Source: a virus. From it: a stretch of 53,087 bases of DNA. Under the pieces are notes generated by a model that made no database searches, was not told the DNA's origin, and saw only the letters and a program-made list of their open reading frames with translations. Where the stretch lies: IMG/VR virus record IMGVR_UViG_3300032116_000283, positions 1 through 53,087 of that record; one strand, written 5' to 3'. Both the position numbers and the translations under genes were made by a program. Shown piece after piece: positions 15,287 to 22,675 of this stretch. Every line of letters starts with the position of its first letter. Position 1 is the stretch's first letter.

Positions 15287-16118
15287 TTAAATATCTTTCA
15301 TAAATTTTTATAACATCATCTGTAACAAAATCTTTTTCTGTATAATGAAATATTCCGTTTTGCTTGTAATTTCCAATTTTTAGATCAAGATCATTATCTA
15401 AGTATACACCTACTTTGTCTTGCCACCGTTCACTGGTTAAGATTTTCCAATCTTGTGTATGGATCTTCATATGAGTAAAATGCGGATATGTTGCTTTGCT
15501 TGTAACACGCTCCTCACAGTCTAGTATCTTAGTTACAATTGCAGCACTAATATCTACACTGGCAAATTTTTGAAAATACTTTCCACCTGCATATTGTCCA
15601 TAAAACAGTTCCCAGTTGTTCATCACTAACTCAAGCCATTTATAAAAGTTGTGTGCTTCGTCGCTTTTTTCAAAGTAATGAAATCCACTGTATAGATTGG
15701 GCAGTTGATGATTTCTAAATGCTTTACGATAATAGATGCTAGTTAAAGGAGTTCCTCTATAGGTTTTTACGTTAGTAGTAAAAAATATCTTATAGTTTTT
15801 TAGAAAATTCCACCAATGCTCGACATTTTCAAGTACTAACATATCAGTATCTATCACAATTGTACGGTCATACGGTGTAGCATGATAAATTTTCCACCGA
15901 TTTTCTACTTTCCATTCTGATGACTGTGCAGAATCTTCCCAAGGAATACTAACAATATCATCGAACACTGCTGAATGTTTTTTGTCAAGTGTGTCGTTGG
16001 TAATAAGACAAATTTTACTGTCAGGATTGGTAGCACGAATACTTAATGCACACAAGTATGCTTGTTTTACATAGTTGTGTGTGCTGTTCTGTGCAAGCAT
16101 TGTAAAATTAACTGTCAT
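15279..16118 (-). CDS. GT8-like glycosyltransferase, copy 1
   Basis: 279 residues. YVKQAYLCALSIRATNPDSKICLITND at the N-terminus and RTIVIDTDMLVL (Asp90-Thr-Asp92) match the nucleotide-binding half and DxD motif of GT8-type (glycogenin/LPS galactosyltransferase-like) enzymes. LYSGFHYFEKSDEA and a late HFTHMKIHTQDW segment fit the acceptor half and the metal-binding His. It is paralogous to the next gene upstream (16108-16956). It probably uses a UDP-sugar in the cytoplasm. The start overlaps its neighbour by 11 bases. Confidence 0.78.
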   Translation of the reverse strand: MTVNFTMLAQNSTHNYVKQAYLCALSIRATNPDSKICLITNDTLDKKHSAVFDDIVSIPWEDSAQSSEWKVENRWKIYHATPYDRTIVIDTDMLVLENVEHWWNFLKNYKIFFTTNVKTYRGTPLTSIYYRKAFRNHQLPNLYSGFHYFEKSDEAHNFYKWLELVMNNWELFYGQYAGGKYFQKFASVDISAAIVTKILDCEERVTSKATYPHFTHMKIHTQDWKILTSERWQDKVGVYLDNDLDLKIGNYKQNGIFHYTEKDFVTDDVIKIYERYLNV

Positions 16119-16956
16119 TGTCTATTACTCTACCAAGACTAAACTTATTCATAACATGAACGTTGCTGTTTTTTATTTTTGTAGGAAAGTATTTTCCTGC
16201 TTCGTTTTCTTTTTCTAATAAAATTAAAAAATTTTCATTGTTGATTTCAACTAACAAGTCTCTGTCAATTGAATAATACATTGTACCCGGCATTGGTTTA
16301 GCAAAGTCACCTGCTTGAAATCCGTTCATCATATGAATTGCTATACTAAAAGCATGATCATTTCTAAAAACACTTGTGCGTATTTGATAAAGATTTCGAT
16401 AATGTAACCAATTTTCTTGTATGTGTTTTATTAAGTTAAAAAAAACTTTATTAGTTTCTGTTTTTCTAAAAAAAACTGCTGTTGCCCAGTAAAAATTTGG
16501 ACCAACTTCGCTGATAGAGTTAAATTCTGATACATCTCTCCATCCGGCTAAATCAAACGCATCTTGATAAATTAAAAAGTCATGTGCTTGTGTAAAACAA
16601 TTAGACAATAAATTATTTGCAATTATAAAATCTGTATCAAGTAGGAGTGTTTCGTTGTAAGGAGTTAAATCAAATACACTGCTTCTACTTGTATTTTTAA
16701 ATTCAAGATTTTTTCTAGTCCAAGATCCGTCGTAGTATTTTTTATATGTATATGAAGATTCTTTTTCTAGTTCAATAACTTTATCAAACACAGACATTGA
16801 ATCTGTGTATCTTTCATTAAGATATTGTACATTGTCTGTTATAATACTAACCGGTAAGTTTAAGTAATTTTTAATACGCTTTGCCGAAAATACTGCTTGT
16901 TTTACATAATCAACTTCGCTGTTATTTCTTGCGATAAGCAAAACACCTTTGCTCAT
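16108..16956 (-). CDS. GT8-like glycosyltransferase, copy 2
   Basis: 282 residues. It shares with 15279-16118 the opening DYVKQAVFSAKRIKNYLNLPVSIITDN and the DxD block NETLLLDTDFII (Asp107-Thr-Asp109). A later NVHVMNKFSLGR near the C-terminus supplies a candidate metal-binding His. Overall similarity to copy 1 looks moderate, so the two may use different donors or acceptors. It overlaps the 115-residue gene by ATGA. Confidence 0.76.
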   Translation of the reverse strand: MSKGVLLIARNNSEVDYVKQAVFSAKRIKNYLNLPVSIITDNVQYLNERYTDSMSVFDKVIELEKESSYTYKKYYDGSWTRKNLEFKNTSRSSVFDLTPYNETLLLDTDFIIANNLLSNCFTQAHDFLIYQDAFDLAGWRDVSEFNSISEVGPNFYWATAVFFRKTETNKVFFNLIKHIQENWLHYRNLYQIRTSVFRNDHAFSIAIHMMNGFQAGDFAKPMPGTMYYSIDRDLLVEINNENFLILLEKENEAGKYFPTKIKNSNVHVMNKFSLGRVIDNDS

Positions 16957-17300
16957 AAATCGATTATACCTTCAACTGTTCTGTTGCTTTTTAATTTGTT
17001 GTATTCAATTAAATATTTGTTGGTTGCTGCAAAGTAAACACCAACGATACTTTTGGTAAATTCAAACAACTCTTCAATTTCTACTGGTATTCCGTTATCA
17101 TCAACTAGGATTGTTTCAGTTTGCTTTAAAGCAATAAGTGCTTGACAGAAACTAACTAACTCTTGTTTTACTGTAAACTGGCCACCGTTGAAATAATATA
17201 CAATATCATTTTGATATTGTTCTTTTAAAACACGTTTTTGATTGTTTAGTGTGATCATATAATTACTAAAATCAAGTGCTTGTTTTAGTTTTTCGTCCAT
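16953..17300 (-). CDS. Conserved small phage protein, first gene of the operon
   Basis: 115 residues, mostly helical with a short beta hairpin (IVYYFNGGQFTV, then ETILVDDNGIPVEIEEL). The pattern of N-terminal helix, YYFNGG turn, helix, DDNGIPV hairpin and helix with a terminal acidic Ile-Ile-Asp-Leu resembles a small protein I have seen widely in marine T4-like phages, without a known function. It is the first gene after the sigma70 promoter, with AGGAGT five bases before its ATG, so it should be the most strongly expressed member of the unit. Role unknown. Confidence 0.8.
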   Translation of the reverse strand: MDEKLKQALDFSNYMITLNNQKRVLKEQYQNDIVYYFNGGQFTVKQELVSFCQALIALKQTETILVDDNGIPVEIEELFEFTKSIVGVYFAATNKYLIEYNKLKSNRTVEGIIDL

Positions 17301-17322
17301 AGATTACTCCTATCGTATTGAT

Positions 17323-17351
17323 ATAATACGACATTTTTTAATATTTGTCAA
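17323..17351 (-). promoter_or_regulatory. Consensus sigma70 promoter of the accessory operon
   Basis: On the minus strand TTGACA (17346-17351) and TATTAT (17323-17328) are separated by exactly 17 bases. The transcript should start near 17316, giving a 16-base leader with AGGAGT at 17306-17311. This marks the 8218-17300 genes as readable by unmodified host polymerase, so probably early. Confidence 0.88.
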
Positions 17352-17357
17352 ATAATT

Positions 17358-18386
17358 TTAAGCAGGAGGAGTTAAATTGTCACTGGTAAGTGCAATTGCT
17401 GTTGCTAGTGTCGGGGCTGCCAAACTAACTGCGGTATACGATGCTGAGTTATATATAAACGAACTGTTTGGTCTACCAGTGTTAACTGTGCTAGTTGTTG
17501 TACCAGTTACTGGTTCGTCAATTGGAGTTCCACCAACTGGACTTCCTGCATTAGTACCAGTATCACCGTCATTGAATTCAATTCTAAATCTCAATGTTGA
17601 TCCAGAAAGTAACCCAGATATAGTATAATCGTTGTCTGCATATACTCCAGATCCTGCTTTAATAAACAACTGTCTGTAACTAGATGTTAAACTGCTAAAA
17701 CCGCTGCCTCCAGAACCAGCCGGAGTTGGGGTACCAGATGATGCTGTTATTCTAAATTTATTAAATGTAATAGTACCCATTGCACTTAGCAAACCTTGCC
17801 AGTCTGTGTCTTTTGATCCACTGCCGCCAGTTAGACTAGCAGTAAAACGTATTTCACCACCTGCATTAAAATAAAAATTCATTGCGTTAACAGTAGGAAA
17901 TGTTACAGTTACTACATGATAAATGCTTTCAACCTGGCCTGTGCCGCCCCACTGAGTACTTCGTGAACTGTTAAGCGGTGTTCCTGGGCTAAAACTAGTT
18001 ATTGAAAACCCAGTTACACTAGGATCAAAGTTACTCACAGTGTTTATTAACGACTCGTAATCATTAATACCTTGTATTGTACCGTCAGCCGGTGTTGCTT
18101 TTGCACCTGTAGTTTGGTTAAAAGTTTGAGACTGATTTGCACCAACAGTTTGTCCTGTTGGCGGTACTGCAACAGTGGTGCTTACACTACCAACTTGATG
18201 CACATACGTTCCTTGTGCATCGAGAAATAGATCTAGCATCTGTTCAGAGGTAACCGAGTCAACTGTGGCTGCAACTGTTGTAGACCTCATGGTCTGTCCA
18301 TATTGTGTTGCATAGATACTGGACAAAGTACTTCTGATTGAATTATAAGAACTAGCTGTTAAAGAGGATCCGGTTGATACAGGCAT
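17358..18386 (-). CDS. Virion structural protein, paralogue A
   Basis: 342 residues, rich in Ser, Thr and Gly and low in charge, as in fibrous virion proteins. It is paralogous to 18424-19353. The shared elements are an N-terminal helix of the type SYNSIRSTLSSIYATQYGQ, the YVHQVGS motif, and a central block NAGGEIRF followed by DTDWQGLLSAMGTI and ITASSGT. Proteins of this kind lie beside tail fibres in marine T4-like phages and are detected as structural. The exact location is unknown. AGGAG precedes its ATG. It is the last gene of the leftward late block. Confidence 0.7.
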   Translation of the reverse strand: MPVSTGSSLTASSYNSIRSTLSSIYATQYGQTMRSTTVAATVDSVTSEQMLDLFLDAQGTYVHQVGSVSTTVAVPPTGQTVGANQSQTFNQTTGAKATPADGTIQGINDYESLINTVSNFDPSVTGFSITSFSPGTPLNSSRSTQWGGTGQVESIYHVVTVTFPTVNAMNFYFNAGGEIRFTASLTGGSGSKDTDWQGLLSAMGTITFNKFRITASSGTPTPAGSGGSGFSSLTSSYRQLFIKAGSGVYADNDYTISGLLSGSTLRFRIEFNDGDTGTNAGSPVGGTPIDEPVTGTTTSTVNTGRPNSSFIYNSASYTAVSLAAPTLATAIALTSDNLTPPA

Positions 18387-18423
18387 TAGTTTTTCTCCTA
18401 GTACTTATATATAGTTTCTGTCA

Positions 18424-19353
18424 TTACAAACTTTGTATAGTTTGATATGCAGGAGAAGGCACTGACACATAAGAACCAGTTGCTCTGTATTGAGATATCG
18501 AACTTAACAACGTACCTTCGACTGGCTCGTCAACGTTGTTACTTAGATCATCGGTGAATTCAACTAAGAATGTAACAACTCCTGATGTTTGATCGCCCTT
18601 GGCTTTAACTACAAATGTGTTACCTGTATAAACACTTGTACCAGATTTTGTATAAAGTGTTTGATACGTACTTGTTAAGTCAAAGTTACCTAAACTAGAC
18701 GATATACCAGAACTTGCAGTAACAGTTGTATAGTTAAATCTCAAAGTTCCAATTGACTGTAATAGATTTTGCCAATCAATAAATTTTGAAGTAGACGAAG
18801 GAGGGCTGGAAATTGATGGTACAATTCTTATTTCGCCGCCGCTGTTAAAGAAATGTCTTCTGTGATCTGCGGCAGTGGCTGTACCCGATGTTCCATCCGA
18901 ATTTATAACAGTATAACCACCAGTAAATGTTACAGTAAATTCATGACGCACTGTTTGAGGTTGCGATGCGCCACCCCACGCTGATGTACGCTGACTACTT
19001 AACTTATTTTCTACTGTTGCTTGTGACGAGTCTAATGCAAATCTATTAATTTCTGCATAAACAAACGTTGAAATATTTTCGTATTGAGCATAAACTGTAT
19101 CTGTTATTTCGTCTGCGGAAGCAACAATACTCGTTAGGGTAGGAAGACTTCCTGTTTGGTGTACATATGCTTTTTCTAAATCAGATTTTAAATTTTGCAT
19201 GTGTAGAGCATTAACAGTATTTGTTGTTGCTACTGTTGTGCTAACTGGTCTTTGTCCATATCCTAAATTTCCGCTGCCGTTGCCTAAAACAGCAATTGCC
19301 TTTGCTTGCATACTATTGTATCGCGCTGCGGTAATTATCTCTCCAACTGCCAT
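18424..19353 (-). CDS. Virion structural protein, paralogue B
   Basis: 309 residues, sharing with 17358-18386 the start AARYNSMQAKAIAVLG, the AYVHQTGS motif, and the central NSGGEIRI, then IDWQNLLQSIGTLRF and VTASSG. Ser/Thr-rich beta-type sequence suggests a trimeric or fibrous assembly. It has its own perfect late promoter (19380-19387), consistent with a late structural role. Tandem duplication is evident. I cannot say whether it belongs to the fibre, baseplate or neck. Confidence 0.72.
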   Translation of the reverse strand: MAVGEIITAARYNSMQAKAIAVLGNGSGNLGYGQRPVSTTVATTNTVNALHMQNLKSDLEKAYVHQTGSLPTLTSIVASADEITDTVYAQYENISTFVYAEINRFALDSSQATVENKLSSQRTSAWGGASQPQTVRHEFTVTFTGGYTVINSDGTSGTATAADHRRHFFNSGGEIRIVPSISSPPSSTSKFIDWQNLLQSIGTLRFNYTTVTASSGISSSLGNFDLTSTYQTLYTKSGTSVYTGNTFVVKAKGDQTSGVVTFLVEFTDDLSNNVDEPVEGTLLSSISQYRATGSYVSVPSPAYQTIQSL

Positions 19354-19379
19354 TACTTATTCCTATAAACTGCTAGTTT

Positions 19380-19387
19380 TATTTATA
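19380..19387 (-). promoter_or_regulatory. Perfect T4-type late promoter
   Basis: Minus strand TATAAATA overlaps the stop codon of the tail-fibre gene upstream. A start near 19374 gives a 21-base leader containing AGGAAT for the gene at 19353. Confidence 0.75.
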
Positions 19388-20837
19388 CTTTAAGAACACA
19401 CTCGACTAACTTTTCGTCAGTTGAATCGTTGGTCTCTAATGCTACTCCAATTAATGCAGTTGTTGCCATTGTAGTGCAAACGCCTGCATCCCAAGCATAA
19501 ACTGCTTGACCTTTTTTAACTGGGCCTACTATTCTTACCGGTACACGACCTTTAAGTGCAATTGCTTGGCCGTTCTCAAGTTCGCTATTCATCAAGTATG
19601 CAGGCTTTTCGGAAATTACACCGATTGCTAAATCACTTGCTGTAGCCGGACAAGTTTCGTGTTCACTGTGTTTGCAAACTGCCATTGCTGTTCCAACTGG
19701 CCATTCTTGTTCTGTTGTATACTTTTCTGCAAGGTCAGCGTATCTGGCTTTAGTTGCAGTACCATTAAACACAACTGCTGTCAAGTTACCGCTGCTGTCT
19801 CTTGCTGCAACGGTGTTTGCAGTTGCAGAGGTTGATGCAGATCTTCCTGTGCCACCCACTGTTAACAATCCTGCTTCAGTTGCAGTACCTACAAGGTTAG
19901 TAGCATATACATTTGCCCATGCATTACCCGAAGCACCTAAATTAAATGTATTATTTGCGCCCGGTGCTATTCCAGTGTTGGTAATTGTAGATACTAGCAC
20001 ATCAGTGCTAGATCTAAAACGTAATGCATTTCTAACTAATTTTATTTGCGGAGTTGAAGTATCCGAGTCGATGTTAACAATTAAATCATCGTCGTTGCCT
20101 AATGTATATCCTACGTCGCCAAACTTAACAATCCCAGTAAATATAACATTGTCGGTTGTTAAATAATCCGACGCAGGACGTCCTGCTAATCTCAACGCAT
20201 TTGAAGCAGTGCCCCAATATCTATGATCAGATGTTGTTACACCATTGGTTGATGCTTTTGTATTAATTAAGGTAAGACCTTTTTTAACCGAGTCAAATCC
20301 TTCGATTGTATCTGCTAGTGATATAGTAAATTCGTCTTTGCTGATAATGTAAACAACCTCATCATCGACTGTTGCTAGGATAATTGCATGTTGCACCCCG
20401 AGTGTATCTGTAACTGTTAAACTTCTCATTTGAGTTACACCGGTACCTGCACTTTGCGGTCCTACTAACACCCACTCGTTTGATGAATTTCTAGCATAAA
20501 GTTGATTTGTAGAACTGTTCCACCAAAGGTCGCCTTCGACTAATCCAGTTGGTGCAGTACTACTAACTTCTGAGCCGCCTGTGGTTTTCCACTTTGATCC
20601 GTCATATACTTTTATTTTACTTGTTGCACTATCATACCATAGCATACCGCTGATTGGCTTTGTTGGTGCTACAGAGTTAGCAAAGTTTTCTAATAAGAAT
20701 AAAAAGTTTTCATTTTGTGATTCGCCATATCCGGCAAAATTCTTACCGACAAATTTCACTTCAGTAGTTTGATTAATTGTACCGTCTTCTACTGTAGTTA
20801 AAACTGTACCGTTGTATCTGTTAATAATATATGCCAT
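19383..20837 (-). CDS. Tail fibre protein with C-terminal G2-peptidase-like domain
   Basis: 484 residues. Residues 1-130 form a module shared with the two genes upstream: VGKNFAGYGESQNENFLFLLENFAN, GMLWYD, then a repeat of the form GDLWWNSSTNQLY ending WVLVGP. A beta-rich shaft follows. The last 120 residues (ARYADLAEKY, then IGVISEKPAYLMN, GQAIALKGRVPVRIVGPVKKGQ) are the C-terminal domain common in phage fibres and resembling the autoproteolytic G2-peptidase/chaperone type. I infer a fibre whose tip domain helps trimerisation or receptor contact. A late-type element lies upstream (20866-20872). Confidence 0.8.
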   Translation of the reverse strand: MAYIINRYNGTVLTTVEDGTINQTTEVKFVGKNFAGYGESQNENFLFLLENFANSVAPTKPISGMLWYDSATSKIKVYDGSKWKTTGGSEVSSTAPTGLVEGDLWWNSSTNQLYARNSSNEWVLVGPQSAGTGVTQMRSLTVTDTLGVQHAIILATVDDEVVYIISKDEFTISLADTIEGFDSVKKGLTLINTKASTNGVTTSDHRYWGTASNALRLAGRPASDYLTTDNVIFTGIVKFGDVGYTLGNDDDLIVNIDSDTSTPQIKLVRNALRFRSSTDVLVSTITNTGIAPGANNTFNLGASGNAWANVYATNLVGTATEAGLLTVGGTGRSASTSATANTVAARDSSGNLTAVVFNGTATKARYADLAEKYTTEQEWPVGTAMAVCKHSEHETCPATASDLAIGVISEKPAYLMNSELENGQAIALKGRVPVRIVGPVKKGQAVYAWDAGVCTTMATTALIGVALETNDSTDEKLVECVLKV

Positions 20838-20865
20838 TTATGGAACAACCCCTTTGCAACACTAA

Positions 20866-20872
20866 TATTTAC
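20866..20872 (-). promoter_or_regulatory. Late-type promoter GTAAATA
   Basis: Minus strand reads GTAAATA with T4-like spacing to a 23-base leader containing AAGGGG before the ATG at 20837. Confidence 0.4.
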
Positions 20873-20875
20873 CTA

Positions 20876-22675
20876 TTAAACACTCGAAACAAGATCTGTG
20901 TCGTAGGCCCAGTTACCTGAACCATTAACAACAAAACGCTTTAAACTTCTTGACACAGATAGTGATACTGTTTCCGTTACATTAGAAAAACTTACGTCAG
21001 CAAGTACTGACTGATTTTCTGTACCATTTTTGTCTACTGCTATAAAAGACTTTGAAATTGCATCGCTTGCATTATATTCTATAGATCCGCTGTATTGAAC
21101 ACAATGTACATAAGCATACACACCAATGTTTTTTGTAAGCGACGGTGCCAAATCATTTATAACCGATGCAATTTGACTGTTGCTTAAACCTGTAATGTCC
21201 AACGAAAGATAAACAGGTGCTTCTAAGGTTTTATCGTCAACATAGCCTTTTGTAGCAACATAATCAGGCGAATCAGAAATATCAGGAGAACCTACTCCGT
21301 ATATTTTTCTGCTGCTAGTAATGCTTATATCGCCAGCACTTGCAATTACCAACGGATTTGTAGTAGTTGTAATAGTTGCGTTGTTTAAATTGATGTTGTC
21401 TACATTTAAACTGGTTAGTGTTCCTACACTTGTTAAACTACTGTTAACAACAGATGACCCTAATCCTGTTTCTGTTAAAACAGTATTATAGCCAACTTTG
21501 TATGCATATCCGGTTGGTACGTTCCAATGTGTAGAACTATCCCAAGTATCATAGGTTAAGTTCCAAGTTATAGACTTGTCATTTCCTGTTGCTTTTACAA
21601 TTACACCTGCACCATCGAGTGAACTTTCTGGTAACAATGTACTATCTGATGTAATTGCAAGTTCGATTGTTTTATCTTCTACTCGTAAATTTGTAACATC
21701 AAAATACGATGTTGTACCGTCAACTTGTAGGTTTCCTGTAATTCTAACATTAGTATTGACATCAAATCCAAATTGAGGGTTAGATTGCCATACACCAATT
21801 CGAGAAGTACTGTTGTCAATTGTAAAATAATCAACAATTGTCGAAGATTGATTTATTTGAAACTTAACATCAGAGCCGTTTAGTTGTGCTCTGTTAACTG
21901 TGCTTATACCCTCAACTTTGATAACATAGTCACTGTCGTCACCTATTATTATTCCATTATCATTTTTTACATGCAATGATCCTGTTGCAGTATTATTTGC
22001 AGCAATCTTTAAAAAATCGTCAGGTGTAAATTCATCGCCTAAACTATCAACCAGTGATGTTGCAAACTCTGCTGTTCCTATAAATCTAAAATCAGGATAC
22101 ACAGAACTTATGTTAACGCCGGCTTGTATATTTGTTCCAAAGTTTGCTATACTTTGTGCAGCAATAAAATCTATACTGCTGATTAGTGCAACCGGTGCAC
22201 CGCCTATCATTAATCTTGCAACTGTTCTTGGATTTCCAAATCTATCTACAACTGTCTGAACGTCAAATCCAGTAACGCCTTGAGCAAATGTATAGATAGG
22301 TCCTGCTAAGATAACGTTATTGCCATCACTAAACTTGATTTGTTGAGTTGCAGAATCAATCCAGATGTCGCCTGCTAACAACTCAGGCTCGGTTGCAGAA
22401 ACTACTGTAGTATCTGTTGATCTAAAAATAGTACCGTTGAATATTTTTAGTCTACCTTCGGATGTGTCGTACCAAAGTTGACCTTCTAGTGGATTTGCTG
22501 GTGCGGCAGTATTTGCAAAGTTTTCAAGTAGTTTTATAAAATTTTCATTAAATCTTTCACCATACCCTGTATAGTTACGTCCTACAAGAGTTAAGTCAGT
22601 TGTGTCAATGTCTATTCTTCCATCAACCAGATCAACTAATAATGCGCCATCGGTTTTATTAATTTTATAACTCAT
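20876..22675 (-). CDS. Tail fibre protein, middle paralogue
   Basis: 599 residues. The N-terminal module (VGRNYTGYGERFNENFIKLLENFAN, GQLWYD, GDIWIDSATQQIKF, LAGP) matches the genes on both sides. The shaft has phage-fibre patterns such as a segment reading VRITGNLQVDGTTSYFDVTNLRVEDKTIEL, as in long tail fibres. The last 150 residues include GYVDDKT and a Ser-rich beta stretch without a recognised tip domain. The stop shares one base with the flanking start. Likely a fibre or fibre-connector component; the receptor-binding role is not shown. Confidence 0.76.
   Translation of the reverse strand: MSYKINKTDGALLVDLVDGRIDIDTTDLTLVGRNYTGYGERFNENFIKLLENFANTAAPANPLEGQLWYDTSEGRLKIFNGTIFRSTDTTVVSATEPELLAGDIWIDSATQQIKFSDGNNVILAGPIYTFAQGVTGFDVQTVVDRFGNPRTVARLMIGGAPVALISSIDFIAAQSIANFGTNIQAGVNISSVYPDFRFIGTAEFATSLVDSLGDEFTPDDFLKIAANNTATGSLHVKNDNGIIIGDDSDYVIKVEGISTVNRAQLNGSDVKFQINQSSTIVDYFTIDNSTSRIGVWQSNPQFGFDVNTNVRITGNLQVDGTTSYFDVTNLRVEDKTIELAITSDSTLLPESSLDGAGVIVKATGNDKSITWNLTYDTWDSSTHWNVPTGYAYKVGYNTVLTETGLGSSVVNSSLTSVGTLTSLNVDNINLNNATITTTTNPLVIASAGDISITSSRKIYGVGSPDISDSPDYVATKGYVDDKTLEAPVYLSLDITGLSNSQIASVINDLAPSLTKNIGVYAYVHCVQYSGSIEYNASDAISKSFIAVDKNGTENQSVLADVSFSNVTETVSLSVSRSLKRFVVNGSGNWAYDTDLVSSV

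Noticed and set aside
18402-18409. TATAAGTA on the minus strand as a late promoter for the 17358-18386 gene
   Set aside because: One mismatch to consensus, and T4 spacing would start the transcript inside the AGGAG ribosome site; too weak to call.
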